Origin: M3007 sp046160625 | GTDB lineage: Bacteria; Bacteroidota; Bacteroidia; Chitinophagales; Saprospiraceae | DNA length: 64,000 bases | Direction of reading: 5' to 3' | Assembly (NCBI GenBank): GCA_046160625.1 | Contig: JBJXGZ010000101.1 | Location: 1-64,000, forward strand | Shown: piece after piece, positions 31,426 to 40,535 of the stretch | Numbering within the stretch: position 1 is the first letter of the stretch | How the letters are laid out: each line of letters starts with the position of its first letter | Position numbers and translations under genes: made by a program | Notes under the pieces: model-generated | The model's database searches: none | The model's input: only the letters and a program-made list of their open reading frames with translations | What the model was told of the DNA's origin: nothing

Positions 31426-31639
31426 ATGAGTCGTCCCGAATTTTTTGAAGATCCGACACTTATTGATTTTCAAGTGGTTTTTTGATTTAAGAATGCAGAT
31501 TACATGATTTAAGATTGAAGATTGGAGACAATCTCCTGGTTTCTCGTTCTGGTGGGTAACCTCAAAAATCTTAAATCATGTAATCTGCATTCTTAAATCA
31601 AAACAATTCACGATTTTCCAAAATTCGGGATAATCCATG
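31426..31639. repeat. Palindromic element, CATGA.TC.TCCC family, copy 2
   Basis: Outer arm ATGAGTCGTCCCGAATTTTT (31426 on) pairs with the complement of TTCCAAAATTCGGGATAATC (to 31639). Inner perfect arms of about 36 bp are made of TGATTTAAGAATGCAG / ATTACATGATTTAAGATT words, with a ~45-bp loop containing CCTCAAAAATC as in copy 1. It starts 3 bp after the ROCO stop codon and ends 4 bp before the stop of the channel gene, filling the gap between them. Confidence 0.88.
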
Positions 31640-31643
31640 TATC

Positions 31644-33800
31644 TCAACTCCCAAAAATAAAATACATCAGCATCAAAAACACCACGATCAGCAACAGCGG
31701 CACCCACACTTTTCTGAGCCTGAATTTTCGTTTTATATGCTGACCCGTAACTGATCTCGTGGCTCGCCCCTGATCATAATAAGTGACGTACAGAAAACAG
31801 AAAAAATTGATTCCCAGCGTCAAAAGCAGGAAAAGGTAGGCGCGGTTCATCGAATCCGTGGTAGGCGAGAGTTGCACGAGGTTGATGGAATAGGCCACGG
31901 TAGCGAGGAAGGAAGTGATAATGAGTTCGCCTACCTCCTCGAAGTTGGTGCGGTGGAAGATCAGCACGAAAATGGGTAGCGCGCTGAACATCAGGAATGG
32001 CACGATGATCAGGATGATGGAGCCCCAGGGGCGGCGGCTCACATTCAGACGCACGTTCAGGCTCTTGTATTTCTCGAGGTACTTGGCGCGGTCGAGTGTG
32101 TCGAACGTGATTTTATCCAGGGAGCCGAGTGCGTTGGTCAGTTGGTTGTCGAGCGTCACGAAATACTCGTCGGTGCTCCAGTCGTTGAAGTAAAAGTCTT
32201 TCTTTTTGTCCTTTATCTGCAGGCGACTATAATCGAAACTAATCTTGATTTTCTCGCTGCTGCTGAGGGCTGTAATGGGGATTTTTACCTCGTGGTGATC
32301 GAATGGGAAATCAAAAGTTTCGAACTGCCCCAGGAACTTCCCGCTGATGCGGTAAATGCGCGTCACATACTTACCCTCGTGCTCTTCGGCGATACGGTAG
32401 CGGTTGGCCTCCTCGCTGCTGATATTGTCAAAATCAATGTACCCCTCTTTTTGGATGTCGTCTGCATCGGCGATGACCCAATAGAGCAAATTGCAGTCGA
32501 AGGTGTTTTTCTTTACGTCTATTTCGTTTATGTCAATTACATCAATACCTACGCGCAGGTTTGGGATAGCTACGCCCGAGGTGTTGATTTGCTTTGGGCA
32601 GGAGCGGGTTTTGCCGTTTTCGGTTTCGCTAAAGGTGGGTTCTTTTTTCAGGATGCATGTGCTGTCAAATTCGTACAACTCGTTGAGGATCGTAATTTTT
32701 CGATCCTTTAACTTTTGAAAATATCTTACCAGGCCCCTCCGCTCTGTTTCCCCGTTTATCAATGCCGTTTCAAAAATATTCATTGCATCGAAGCATCGGC
32801 GAAGCGAATTATCGGTACCGCTTTGGTTGAAAATCCTGGCTGGAAATTTTTTTAACAGTGCTTTTTTGAAGCGGTAGACTTCCAAAGGCAGCGCCTCATT
32901 CGAATTGTCGAAACGTATGACCGTATGCCCTCGTTCGCGCGTAATCTGTTCTATCTCATGGTCACTGATGTTTGTAACGCCGGGCAGCCCGATGATGGTT
33001 TTGCGCGGCAAACCTTTTGTTTTTTGCAAAAAACGCATCACTAAATTGCCATAACCACTGTGCGTATTGAGCAGGATCACGCTTGGTTCCGGCTTGGAGA
33101 ACTCCTGCATAAGGCTTCGTTCCAGTGCCATCGCATCGTCTTTAGGCACCTCGCTGTTGTTCACATACCGACTCTGCAGTAGTTGCACCAGCGTGTCGCA
33201 AGGCAGCTTGTTCTCTTTTATCAGGGAAGAAAAACGCCTGTGCAACAGGTAATCTGTTTCGGTGATAAAACCGATGCGTTTTGCCTCCAGCACTTTCCGG
33301 ATAAACTGGATCAGGTAAAAAGGCTGCGGATCGTTGGGCTCCAGGAATACGGCGTTGTTCCCAAAATCCAATTGGTTTTGGTCGGCGTTCGTGGCAATTA
33401 CGGGAAGCCGAGATTTGATGATATCAGCAGCGTGGCGTATGTGCCGGCCCCAGGTGTTGTCAATGACCAGCGCCACATTGCTGTCAGCAGCAATGGCCGA
33501 GTAAAGCGAGTGAATTGTGTCTTCTTTGAAGTCGCACTGGTAAGCTTTGAGCTGATATTCCGCCCCGTAGTTTTTGGCATTGAGTTGCGCTAGGTAGGCC
33601 TCAAGAGCCACCAGGTGGAGCGAATCTGTATAGCTGTTTGAGCGGGCCTTCGCTGTGTCCTGATAGTTAAAACCAACGTAGGCAACATATCGGAGCGGTC
33701 GCCCAGAAAGCCCGACAGCGGCGCCAGTGTTGTTGTTTTTGCAAGAGAAAAAGAGGCCTATGGCAAGACAAAGAAGGAGAAAGGCGGCGATTTTTTGCAT
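31644..33800 (-). CDS. Type-1 periplasmic binding domain fused to a pentameric ligand-gated ion channel
   Basis: 718 aa. A lipoprotein-like signal (LFFSC, Cys20) is followed by a receptor-type PBP fold (about 36-350: LRYVAYVGFNYQDT, VALVIDNTWGRH, PVIATNADQNQLDFG, ILLNTHSGYGNLVM). A pLGIC extracellular domain (about 410-590) follows, with the family mark FDFPFDHHEVKI (496-507, the F/YPFDxH/Q of the loop under the membrane interface). Channel helices are M1 591-616 with the conserved Pro601 (RPWGSIILIIVPFLMFSALP), M2 622-645 (VGELIITSFLATVAYSINLV), M3 650-675 and M4 697-717. The two cysteines of animal Cys-loop receptors are absent, as usual in bacteria. Predicted: an inner-membrane pentamer with pore gated by a small ligand in the periplasm. 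It is convergent with the ROCO gene; no operon partner. Confidence 0.87.
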   Translation of the reverse strand: MQKIAAFLLLCLAIGLFFSCKNNNTGAAVGLSGRPLRYVAYVGFNYQDTAKARSNSYTDSLHLVALEAYLAQLNAKNYGAEYQLKAYQCDFKEDTIHSLYSAIAADSNVALVIDNTWGRHIRHAADIIKSRLPVIATNADQNQLDFGNNAVFLEPNDPQPFYLIQFIRKVLEAKRIGFITETDYLLHRRFSSLIKENKLPCDTLVQLLQSRYVNNSEVPKDDAMALERSLMQEFSKPEPSVILLNTHSGYGNLVMRFLQKTKGLPRKTIIGLPGVTNISDHEIEQITRERGHTVIRFDNSNEALPLEVYRFKKALLKKFPARIFNQSGTDNSLRRCFDAMNIFETALINGETERRGLVRYFQKLKDRKITILNELYEFDSTCILKKEPTFSETENGKTRSCPKQINTSGVAIPNLRVGIDVIDINEIDVKKNTFDCNLLYWVIADADDIQKEGYIDFDNISSEEANRYRIAEEHEGKYVTRIYRISGKFLGQFETFDFPFDHHEVKIPITALSSSEKIKISFDYSRLQIKDKKKDFYFNDWSTDEYFVTLDNQLTNALGSLDKITFDTLDRAKYLEKYKSLNVRLNVSRRPWGSIILIIVPFLMFSALPIFVLIFHRTNFEEVGELIITSFLATVAYSINLVQLSPTTDSMNRAYLFLLLTLGINFFCFLYVTYYDQGRATRSVTGQHIKRKFRLRKVWVPLLLIVVFLMLMYFIFGS

Positions 33801-33833
33801 GGCGGTGGGGGGAGTAAAAGTGGTTTTGGGTGC

Positions 33834-33841
33834 GAAAGGTA
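33834..33841 (-). promoter_or_regulatory. -7-like element of the channel gene
   Basis: TTTATACCTTTCGCAC on the minus strand contains TACCTTTC, 7 of 8 to TAnnTTTG, 33 bp before the ATG at 33800. The same 15-base string occurs at the same position before the CotH-like gene (46571-46585). Confidence 0.4.
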
Positions 33842-33871
33842 TAAAGCGGGGGGTGATTTCTTATGACCTAA

Positions 33872-33908
33872 AAGAAAAAGCGGCCTCCGAATTACTCGGA
33901 AGCCGCTT
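33872..33908 (-). terminator. Intrinsic terminator of the 33980 gene
   Basis: On the minus strand the stem AAGCGGCTTCCGAG/CTCGGAGGCCGCTT (one bulge) is followed by TTTCTTTT. It lies 72 bp after the stop of the small secreted protein and before the channel promoter, so it separates the two minus-strand genes. Confidence 0.75.
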
Positions 33909-33979
33909 GCGGGGGCAAAATATAGCCCTGATGCCAAGGTATGGCCCGTCTTCGTTGAAACTCCGACGGATAAAATACG

Positions 33980-34348
33980 TTATTTCTTGAATTTCTCAAC
34001 ACGACTTGTGCCAAGGTGCAAGGTGTATTCTCCTTTAGGGAGTGCCTCAATGTTCAAAAACCATTCAGCAGTTTTGGAGGAAAAACACTTTTCCAACACG
34101 GTTTTTCCTTCCGCATTCGTGATTTTTGTTTTCAGGCAATTCATCGGCATCTCGTCTGCTACGAACCAGATGCGTTTTTGCGAAACGACCACTTTGATGT
34201 CGGTCGGGTCGCCACCTTTTGAGTCGTGCGAACCGCAGATTGGGATGCGCGAAGTGTGCAAAGCAGTGTCAGAAGAAGAAGTAGCATTTGTGTGTATTTG
34301 GTTGAGGGTAAAAGCAATAAGCAGAGCAAGGAAGATTTTGGATTTCAT
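33980..34348 (-). CDS. Small exported protein with T9SS-like or Ig-like C-terminal strand pattern
   Basis: 122 aa from the ATG at 34348 (MKSKIFLALLIAFTLNQIHTNA, a signal peptide); the longer frame adds 14 residues and is unlikely. The rest is one beta-rich domain (DIKVVVSQKRIWFVADEMPMNCLKTKITNAEGKTVLE, then LPKGEYTLHLGTSRVEKFKK). The last part resembles the end of T9SS sorting domains (LPKGxYxLxL), so it may be little more than a free sorting-like domain, or a small periplasmic Ig-like protein. A terminator follows. It is divergent from the CocE-type hydrolase. Confidence 0.62.
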   Translation of the reverse strand: MKSKIFLALLIAFTLNQIHTNATSSSDTALHTSRIPICGSHDSKGGDPTDIKVVVSQKRIWFVADEMPMNCLKTKITNAEGKTVLEKCFSSKTAEWFLNIEALPKGEYTLHLGTSRVEKFKK

Positions 34349-34527
34349 AGCCTTAAATTTAATTGGTTTGATAGACAAAGGTTCGGTCAAAGAGGTTGCA
34401 GTCGGCTGTTCAAAAACGATGGACTGAGGGTTTAGACCGATGAATGGTCATAATTCTGTAATGAAACTTCCAAACTCTTGCCAGACTTTTGGGCGACTGT
34501 TTTTGTTACACACATCTTTACACTAAT

Positions 34528-36411
34528 ATGAAACTGTTCCCAACACTATTTTTAGTCCTTTTTTCCGCCTTTGTTCTTTCGGCTCAAAGTCAATTCCAAT
34601 TCGACTCTGCCTTTATCCGCGACCACTTTACGAAACGAGAAGTGATGATCCCTATGCGAGACGGGGTTCAGTTGTTTACTTCCATTTACTCCCCCAAAGA
34701 CCAAAGCAAGCCTTATCCTATCATCATGCGTAGAACACCCTACTCTTGCTCGCCTTATGGAACTGGCTCTTTTCCAACAAGTTTTCAGAACATGAACCTC
34801 GCCCGGGCCGGTTACATTTTTGTTTTCCAGGATGTTCGGGGACGCTATATGAGCGAGGGTGAATTCGTGGATGTTCGGCCCTTCATTCCAGCTTCTGATC
34901 CAAGCCCCAAAGGCAAAAAGCAAACGGACGAAAGTTCAGATACCTATGACACGGTAGATTGGCTGTTGAAAAACGCCAGCAACAACAATGGCCGGGTAGG
35001 TGTAATGGGTATTTCGTACCCCGGTTTTTATGCCACAATGGCAATTCTGGCAGGGCATCCGGCCATCAAAGCAGTGTCGCCACAGGCCCCTGTGACTGAT
35101 TGGTTTGTTGGCGATGATTTCCACCATAACGGCGCCTTTATGCTGATGGACGCCTTTGGCTTTTATTCGGGGTTTGGAAAACCCCGGCCTAAACCGACTA
35201 CTGAAGGTCAAGCAGGGTTTAGCAACTGGAAGACACCGGATAATTATGATTTTTTCCTTCGGGCAGGCGCCTTGCGCAACTTCGCTACGAAATTTGATAT
35301 GGGCAAAATCCCATTCTGGAACGACCTGATGACACACCCCGATTACGACGCCTGGTGGAAAGCCCGCAACCCACGCCCGCACCTCAAAAATGTGATGCCT
35401 GCTGTGATGACCGTTGGTGGTCTTTTTGATGCGGAAGACTGTTGGGGGGCCTGGAATACCTACAAAGCCCTTGAAAAGCAGAACCCTTCGACACACCCCA
35501 ATAGCATCGTTATGGGTCCTTGGGTGCATGGTGGCTGGGCACGTGGTACTGGCGAACGGCTTGGAAATGTTGTATTTGGCTCTAAGACCAGCCAATTTTA
35601 TGAGCAGGAAATCGAGTTGAAATTTTTTGAACACCACCTAAAGGGGCAAGGAAAAATGGACCTGCCCGAAGCATATGTTTTTGAAACAGGTAGCAACCAA
35701 TGGACCACTTATGATGCCTGGCCTCCAAAAAACACAGCACAGCAAAAGTTTTACTTCCAGCCGAAGGGCAAATTGTCTGCCCAGTCCCCAACTTCCAATT
35801 CCCAGACACCATTTGAGCAGTACGTCAGCGACCCAACCAAACCTGTGCCTTACACCGAAGATGTGCACCTTGGACGTACCCGTGAGTACATGTCTGACGA
35901 TCAGCGTTTCGCGGCTCGCCGCCCTGATGTGTTGGTGTATCAAACGGAAGTGCTCTCCGAACCAATTTCCGTCACAGGCCCTGTGATGGCTGATATTTGG
36001 ACCAGCCTCAGCACAACTGATGCCGATTTTGTGGTCAAGTTGATAGACGTTTTCCCGGATACGCTCAAAAGCATAGAAAATGGCGTGCCATTGGGCGGTT
36101 ACCAAATGCTTGTGCGAGGGGAGATTTTCCGGGGGCGCTACCGGGAAAATTTTGAAAATCCTAAGGCTTTTGAACCGGGCGTGGTGACGAACGTAAAATT
36201 TGAACTGCCAGATGTGGCGCACACATTTTTGCCGGGCCACAAACTCATGGTGCAGGTGCAGAGCAGTTGGTTCCCACTTGCCGACCGAAATCCGCAACAA
36301 TTTGTCAATATTTACGAAGCGAAAGACGAAGATTTTGTGCCCTGCACGGTGCAGATCCATCGGAATCCCATAAATGCTTCGGGGGTGATTTTGCCGGTAT
36401 TGAAAAAGTAA
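34528..36411 (+). CDS. CocE/NonD-family hydrolase (alpha-amino-acid ester hydrolase / X-Pro peptidase type)
   Basis: 627 aa from the ATG at 34528 (MKLFPTLFLVLFSAFVLSAQ, a signal peptide). Alpha/beta-hydrolase core with nucleophile elbow GISYPG (S163), an acid in GGLFDAEDCWGAW (about D301-D304) and a His in GPWVHGGW (H334). The C-terminal jelly roll starts near 400 (VQTEVLSEPISVTGPVMADIW... LPGHKLMVQVQSSWFPLADRNP). The order and spacing match alpha-amino-acid ester hydrolases and glutaryl-7-ACA acylases, which cut esters or amides of amino acids. It is periplasmic or surface-located and probably helps peptide breakdown. The exact substrate cannot be told from sequence. Confidence 0.92.
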   Translation: MKLFPTLFLVLFSAFVLSAQSQFQFDSAFIRDHFTKREVMIPMRDGVQLFTSIYSPKDQSKPYPIIMRRTPYSCSPYGTGSFPTSFQNMNLARAGYIFVFQDVRGRYMSEGEFVDVRPFIPASDPSPKGKKQTDESSDTYDTVDWLLKNASNNNGRVGVMGISYPGFYATMAILAGHPAIKAVSPQAPVTDWFVGDDFHHNGAFMLMDAFGFYSGFGKPRPKPTTEGQAGFSNWKTPDNYDFFLRAGALRNFATKFDMGKIPFWNDLMTHPDYDAWWKARNPRPHLKNVMPAVMTVGGLFDAEDCWGAWNTYKALEKQNPSTHPNSIVMGPWVHGGWARGTGERLGNVVFGSKTSQFYEQEIELKFFEHHLKGQGKMDLPEAYVFETGSNQWTTYDAWPPKNTAQQKFYFQPKGKLSAQSPTSNSQTPFEQYVSDPTKPVPYTEDVHLGRTREYMSDDQRFAARRPDVLVYQTEVLSEPISVTGPVMADIWTSLSTTDADFVVKLIDVFPDTLKSIENGVPLGGYQMLVRGEIFRGRYRENFENPKAFEPGVVTNVKFELPDVAHTFLPGHKLMVQVQSSWFPLADRNPQQFVNIYEAKDEDFVPCTVQIHRNPINASGVILPVLKK

Positions 36412-36483
36412 AACGTTGCTGACCGTGTTGGTTTTTAAAACCTATGGGATGTAGAGATATTTTCTTTCCCATTCAGCGATATT

Positions 36484-36636
36484 TTTTTTGACAGGGTTAA
36501 CAGGATGCAAAGGATATGTCGGCTTCGCCGACGCGCTCCAATCATTGATTTGAGGCGATTATTTGCCAAAAACATTTATGTTACGGAGTCGGCGAAGCCG
36601 ACATATCCTGTGCATCCTGTTAATCCTGTCAAAAAA
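36484..36636. repeat. Long inverted repeat of CAGGAT/TCGGCTTCGCCGA words
   Basis: Arms of about 49 bp (36484-36532 and 36588-36636) are nearly perfectly complementary: TTTTTTGACAGG, TTAACAGGATGCA, AGGATATG, then the self-complementary TCGGCTTCGCCGA. It fills the middle of the 324-bp gap between the CocE-type gene and the FG-GAP gene; the T-run at 36482-36489 and A-run at 36631-36636 would let it stop transcription in both directions. Nothing else is seen in the gap. Confidence 0.85.
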
Positions 36637-36735
36637 GATGTCACGACGCTTATTCATCGAACTTTATAAACCTATGTACATATACAGGTTTTTAAAGCCT
36701 AGCAGGTCTCAAGGGCTTGCAAAAAAACATCCACT

Positions 36736-38988
36736 ATGAATAGATTTATAGCTCTCCTCATTCTTTGGTCATTGGCCCAATCTTCCCCTGCCCAAGTCAC
36801 CTTCCAGCAAATACCCGGCCTGGCTTTTTTCGATAGCGTAGGCTATCTCAACGGCGTATCATGGGTAGATGTGGACAACGACAACCATCTAGACGTGTGT
36901 GTGACGGGTTCTGGCGGCACTTTTCCCAACTTCACAAATATCAGCGCGATTTACCTCAACAACGGGAATGAAACGTTTACCAATACCGGCCTGCTCAACA
37001 GCGTCCAGAAAAACGCCTTTCGCCACGGGTGGGCTGATTATAACAACGACGGCAACCTCGATCTCTACATTGGGGCAACATGGAACAGCAACGGAATCAA
37101 TGAGTTGTGGACAAACAACGGTGGCACGAGCCTAACTTTAACGCCCAACACGGGTGCCACTCCGAACCTAGCCCAACCATATGAAGGTACCGTCAGTTGG
37201 GCGGATTACAACAATGATGGCTGGGCCGACCTTTTCCTTCCGCGCTGGAACGATTTAAAAAACAGGCTCTTTCGGAATAGCGGTAACGGCACCTTTACTG
37301 AAGTGACGGTGGGCGCGATCGTAAACGATCTGGCATGGACATCGGGTGGTTTTTGGGGCGATTACGACAACGACCGCGATCAAGACCTTTTTGTGGTGAA
37401 TTACCAAATCGGGGCCTCTGCACCGGGGAATAACCACCTTTTCAGAAACAATGGTGATGGGACATTTACCAAAAACACCACTGCCGGACAGGTTGTTACC
37501 ATTCAACAAAACGGGCGCTCGGCCAATTGGGCAGATGTGAACAATGATGGTTTTTTAGACCTTTTTGTCTGCAATCAGTTTGGCCAGGATTTGTTGCACA
37601 TCAACAATGGGGATGCGACATTTACTACAAAACTTATCGGTGGTACGAACCACACTTCATGGTCGTCCAACTGGGGTGATTACGACAACGACGGTGATCT
37701 TGATTTGGTGACCCTCGGTTTTTGGAATACTGACAGCCGCTTTTGGGAGAACGATGGCCAAGGCAACTTGAGCAATGCGACGGCCAATCACCCTAATATA
37801 TTTCCCACCTCTACCAGTGGCTCCAACAGCAACGGTGTTGTATGGGTGGACTACAACCGCGATGGCTGGCTCGACTTGCACATTACACAGCCAGATTTGT
37901 TGCCTGACCGTTTTTTTGAAAATGAAAAAACGACTTGCCGTTCCTGGCTCGAAATCAAGTGTATCGGTATGGAATCAAACCGTGCGGCTATTGGAACCAC
38001 CCTGCGGGCCAAAGCGCAAGTGGGCGGAAATCCGGTGTGGCAAATGCGTCAGGTTTCGGCACAAACGGCTGCCACGGGCAACAACCCGATGCTTCAACAT
38101 TTTGGCTTTGACGATGCTGCGCAGGTGGATTCTTTGATTGTAGAATGACCGTCAGGAAAAACCTGTGTTTTTACCCAAGTCGGAGTGAACCAAATCATTG
38201 ATATCCAGGAAGATTGCGGCATAAATGTGACACAAAATGCGCCGCCCTTGCCAGGGACATCACAAACTGTGACCCTTTGTATGCCTGCTATTGACACGCT
38301 GCAATTGCAGCCAAATTCCCCGGCGGGGGGAATCTGGACAGCCAGTTGTGGCATTTGTGTTAGTAACGAAGGTATTTTTGACCCTCAAAATTTGGCCGCA
38401 GGAGAATACTTCGTTCGATATGTTCAAGGGGGGATTTGCAGCGGAACAGCAGATACTTTTTTGATTCAATTGCTGTTGCCACCAACTCTTATTTTATCAG
38501 GTGATACCACGGTATTTGTTGGGGAAGAGGTCCCTCTTGTGGCTTCTGGAGCACAAAACTACCTGTGGCAAACGAGTGATAACCTGAGCTGTGACAATTG
38601 TTCCGATCCCGTTTTTACAGCCGACACCACCACCGTTTTTTTGGTCATGGGACAAGATGCTTTTGGTTGCGTTGCCACAGACAGTCTGACCGTCACAGTG
38701 CTCCCGGATCTGAAATTCGATATGCCCAACGCTTTTACGCCCAATGGCGACGGCAGCAATGATGTGTTCATGCCTGCCTTCAAAGGCGATATATTTGAGC
38801 GATTCTACCTGCGAGTTTTCACACGTTGGGGCGAATTGATTTTTGAATCTAACGCGCCCACTCAAGGCTGGAACGGGATGTTGAAAGACATAGCCCTCCC
38901 ATCAGATGTATATGTTTATATCTTTGAATACGGCCTAACTGATGGGCGCTCAGGACAGGAAAAGGGGGATGTGACGCTGTTGCGATAA
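36736..38988 (+). pseudogene. FG-GAP/UnbV surface protein with gliding-motility (T9SS type B) end, split by an in-frame TGA
   Basis: Signal peptide at 1-20 (MNRFIALLILWSLAQSSPAQ), about seven FG-GAP/VCBS calcium-binding units (WADYNNDGNLDLYIG, WGDYDNDGDLDLV), then an ASPIC/UnbV domain (LEIKCIGMESNRAAIGTTLRA). That domain normally ends V-E-W-P-S-G-K; here it reads VE, TGA (38146-38148), PSGKTCVFTQVGVNQIIDI in the same frame. One TGG to TGA change explains this. The downstream part continues with PKD/Ig-like segments and ends in a gliding-motility C-terminal domain (MPNAFTPNGDGSNDVF ... FTRWGELIFES). Without readthrough the product lacks its secretion signal and would be stuck in the periplasm. 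Recent mutation, sequencing error or readthrough are the options. Confidence 0.82.
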
Positions 38989-39010
38989 GATGTGCCTGAG
39001 CAATCTATTC

Positions 39011-39077
39011 CACGCAACGCCGCTACGGCGCAACGTTTTTTAATACTATAAACGTTGCGCCGTAGCGGCGTTGCGTG
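39011..39077. terminator. Perfect 27-bp hairpin between convergent genes
   Basis: Arms 39011-39037 and 39051-39077 are exact complements (CACGCAACGCCG, CTACGGCGCAACGTT) around a 13-nt AT-rich loop. It sits 22 bp after the FG-GAP gene and 26 bp from the stop of the convergent lipoprotein gene. It is probably a bidirectional terminator, although the GC word TACGGCG also looks like a repeat family. Confidence 0.8.
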
Positions 39078-39102
39078 AAACAATTTTGTTTGGGTACTTA
39101 AA

Positions 39103-39507
39103 CTATTGCCGCTCAAATACTACCTGGTATCGTGTGTTGTTCTCGATGAGTTCTGCGGTCATGCTCGTTTCTGAGATGGCTATAATGTCCCAGGTTTTTT
39201 GGTCGCCATCCGTGTAGTTGAGCGTAACGTCTTGTTTGGAGTGGTCTTCGAGCCACTCGCCATTGTACAACTGGATGATTTTTTCTGTGAGCGGCACGGT
39301 TCTTGTCAAGATAAGGATGAATTCACGGCTGTCCTCAAGATTCAGATCAAAAGTGTAGGAGGAGCTGACATCCACCTCATTGATGGTGACATTCGAAGAA
39401 AGCCAATGGCCGACGAGTTCGTCTTTGAAGGTTTTTTCTTTTTTGCAGGCGAATAAAGCAGAGGCCAGAAGCAGGAAGGCAGTAAGGTTTAAAACTGCGT
39501 TTTTCAT
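39103..39507 (-). CDS. Lipocalin-like lipoprotein, 134 aa
   Basis: From the ATG at 39507 (MKNAVLNLTAFLLLASALFAC); the lipobox ALFAC puts the modified Cys at about 21. The mature part opens LVGHWLSSNVTINEVDVSSSYTFDL and continues as beta strands (WDIIAISETSMTAELIENNTRYQVVFER), the usual layout of the Bacteroidota lipocalin-like/DUF domain. It is membrane-anchored; ligand unknown. It is convergent with the FG-GAP gene and divergent from the outer-membrane-like protein at 39749. Confidence 0.78.
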   Translation of the reverse strand: MKNAVLNLTAFLLLASALFACKKEKTFKDELVGHWLSSNVTINEVDVSSSYTFDLNLEDSREFILILTRTVPLTEKIIQLYNGEWLEDHSKQDVTLNYTDGDQKTWDIIAISETSMTAELIENNTRYQVVFERQ

Positions 39508-39748
39508 GATAAGGAATGATTGATAAAGTGAAACGATAGGAATTGAGTAATTGTCCGTTGGAAGCCAGACCGCGCATAAATGCCCAAGGCTCAAAAAATA
39601 TTGCCACCTGAATACCCCCTTTAACCAAACCATAATTGTAACTTCGCCGAATATTTGCGTCGTTATGCAACTTATATTTAAAATAATCCCCGCGCTTGCC
39701 CTCGGCTATTTTCCGCATTTTTCTTTCAAACCATTCTTGATTAAAATT

Positions 39749-40525
39749 ATGCAAAAGAAATACGCCACAATTGCAGCTTTTTTACTTTTCTCCCAAATCA
39801 GTTTTGCCCAACTCAAGCATCTCAATCTCAACGTGAGCATGAATGGCGGCTACTCTCAGTTGTCGCACAAAACCGATTTCCAGACCACCCCACTTTATAA
39901 CCTTTATGATTTTGTTGCCTTTTCACATGGAGGCACAGACGATTACACCTGGGAGGAATTTCTCGAAACGTACAAGATCAAAGACCACTTTGGGCAGCCG
40001 CGTTTGGGCTTTTCAGCACTCCTGACTTACCGCGATTGGCCCATCAAAGCACTCGGTGAGGCCATGTCCTCCCCATCGTCTTACACCCGTTCATCCTATG
40101 CTGTTACGGTAGGCTTGGGGAAAGACATGTACATCTCAGACAGCACCTGGTATTTTTCTTTCCTGGGCGGTTACAAATACGTGATCAGGGATTATGGTTT
40201 TGGAGCCAACACCATTGTCAATAGTATCGGTGTTGCTGAACAGCGCGATAATGCAGCCTCGTTTTTCGCACCAGTGAAACCATTAGGGCGACCTTCAGGA
40301 GATTTGTTTGCTATTAGAGTGGGTTTTGCCAGAACACTTGATTGGTACTATCGCTGGAGCGTAGGCGTAGAAGCCTACTACGAACTTGACCTCACAGATA
40401 AGATCGTGCGGAGTTCGCGTATGACAACATACGGGGCGCAGTTGTATGTCCGTTGCAAGATTTTTGGAAAAAATGTAGAGGAGGATCGCTATTACCCTAA
40501 CCCGGCAGGTGGAAGAAGGAATTAA
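39749..40525 (+). CDS. Probable outer-membrane beta-barrel protein, 258 aa
   Basis: From the ATG at 39749 (MQKKYATIAAFLLFSQISFAQ, a signal peptide); the longer frame from 39551 runs through the intergenic region. The mature protein alternates aromatic and polar residues in strands (RLGFSALLTYRDWPIKALG, YAVTVGLGKDMYISDSTWYFSFLGGYKYVI, LFAIRVGFARTLDWYYRWSVGVEAYYELDL, YGAQLYVRCKIF), as in small eight- to ten-strand barrels. No closer family can be named. Its stop lies 10 bp from the stop of the convergent PhoX-like gene. Confidence 0.65.
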   Translation: MQKKYATIAAFLLFSQISFAQLKHLNLNVSMNGGYSQLSHKTDFQTTPLYNLYDFVAFSHGGTDDYTWEEFLETYKIKDHFGQPRLGFSALLTYRDWPIKALGEAMSSPSSYTRSSYAVTVGLGKDMYISDSTWYFSFLGGYKYVIRDYGFGANTIVNSIGVAEQRDNAASFFAPVKPLGRPSGDLFAIRVGFARTLDWYYRWSVGVEAYYELDLTDKIVRSSRMTTYGAQLYVRCKIFGKNVEEDRYYPNPAGGRRN

Positions 40526-40535
40526 GTTGGCTACT

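Noticed and set aside
28642..33800. ROCO-TIR gene and channel gene as one two-gene system
   Set aside because: They are on opposite strands, convergent, and separated by a palindromic element, so no shared transcript. Neighbourhood alone is not enough.
38146..38148. TGA read as tryptophan (alternative genetic code)
   Set aside because: TGA ends intact genes elsewhere in the window, for example mutS, the ROCO gene and the M14 peptidase gene, so the codon is a normal stop here.
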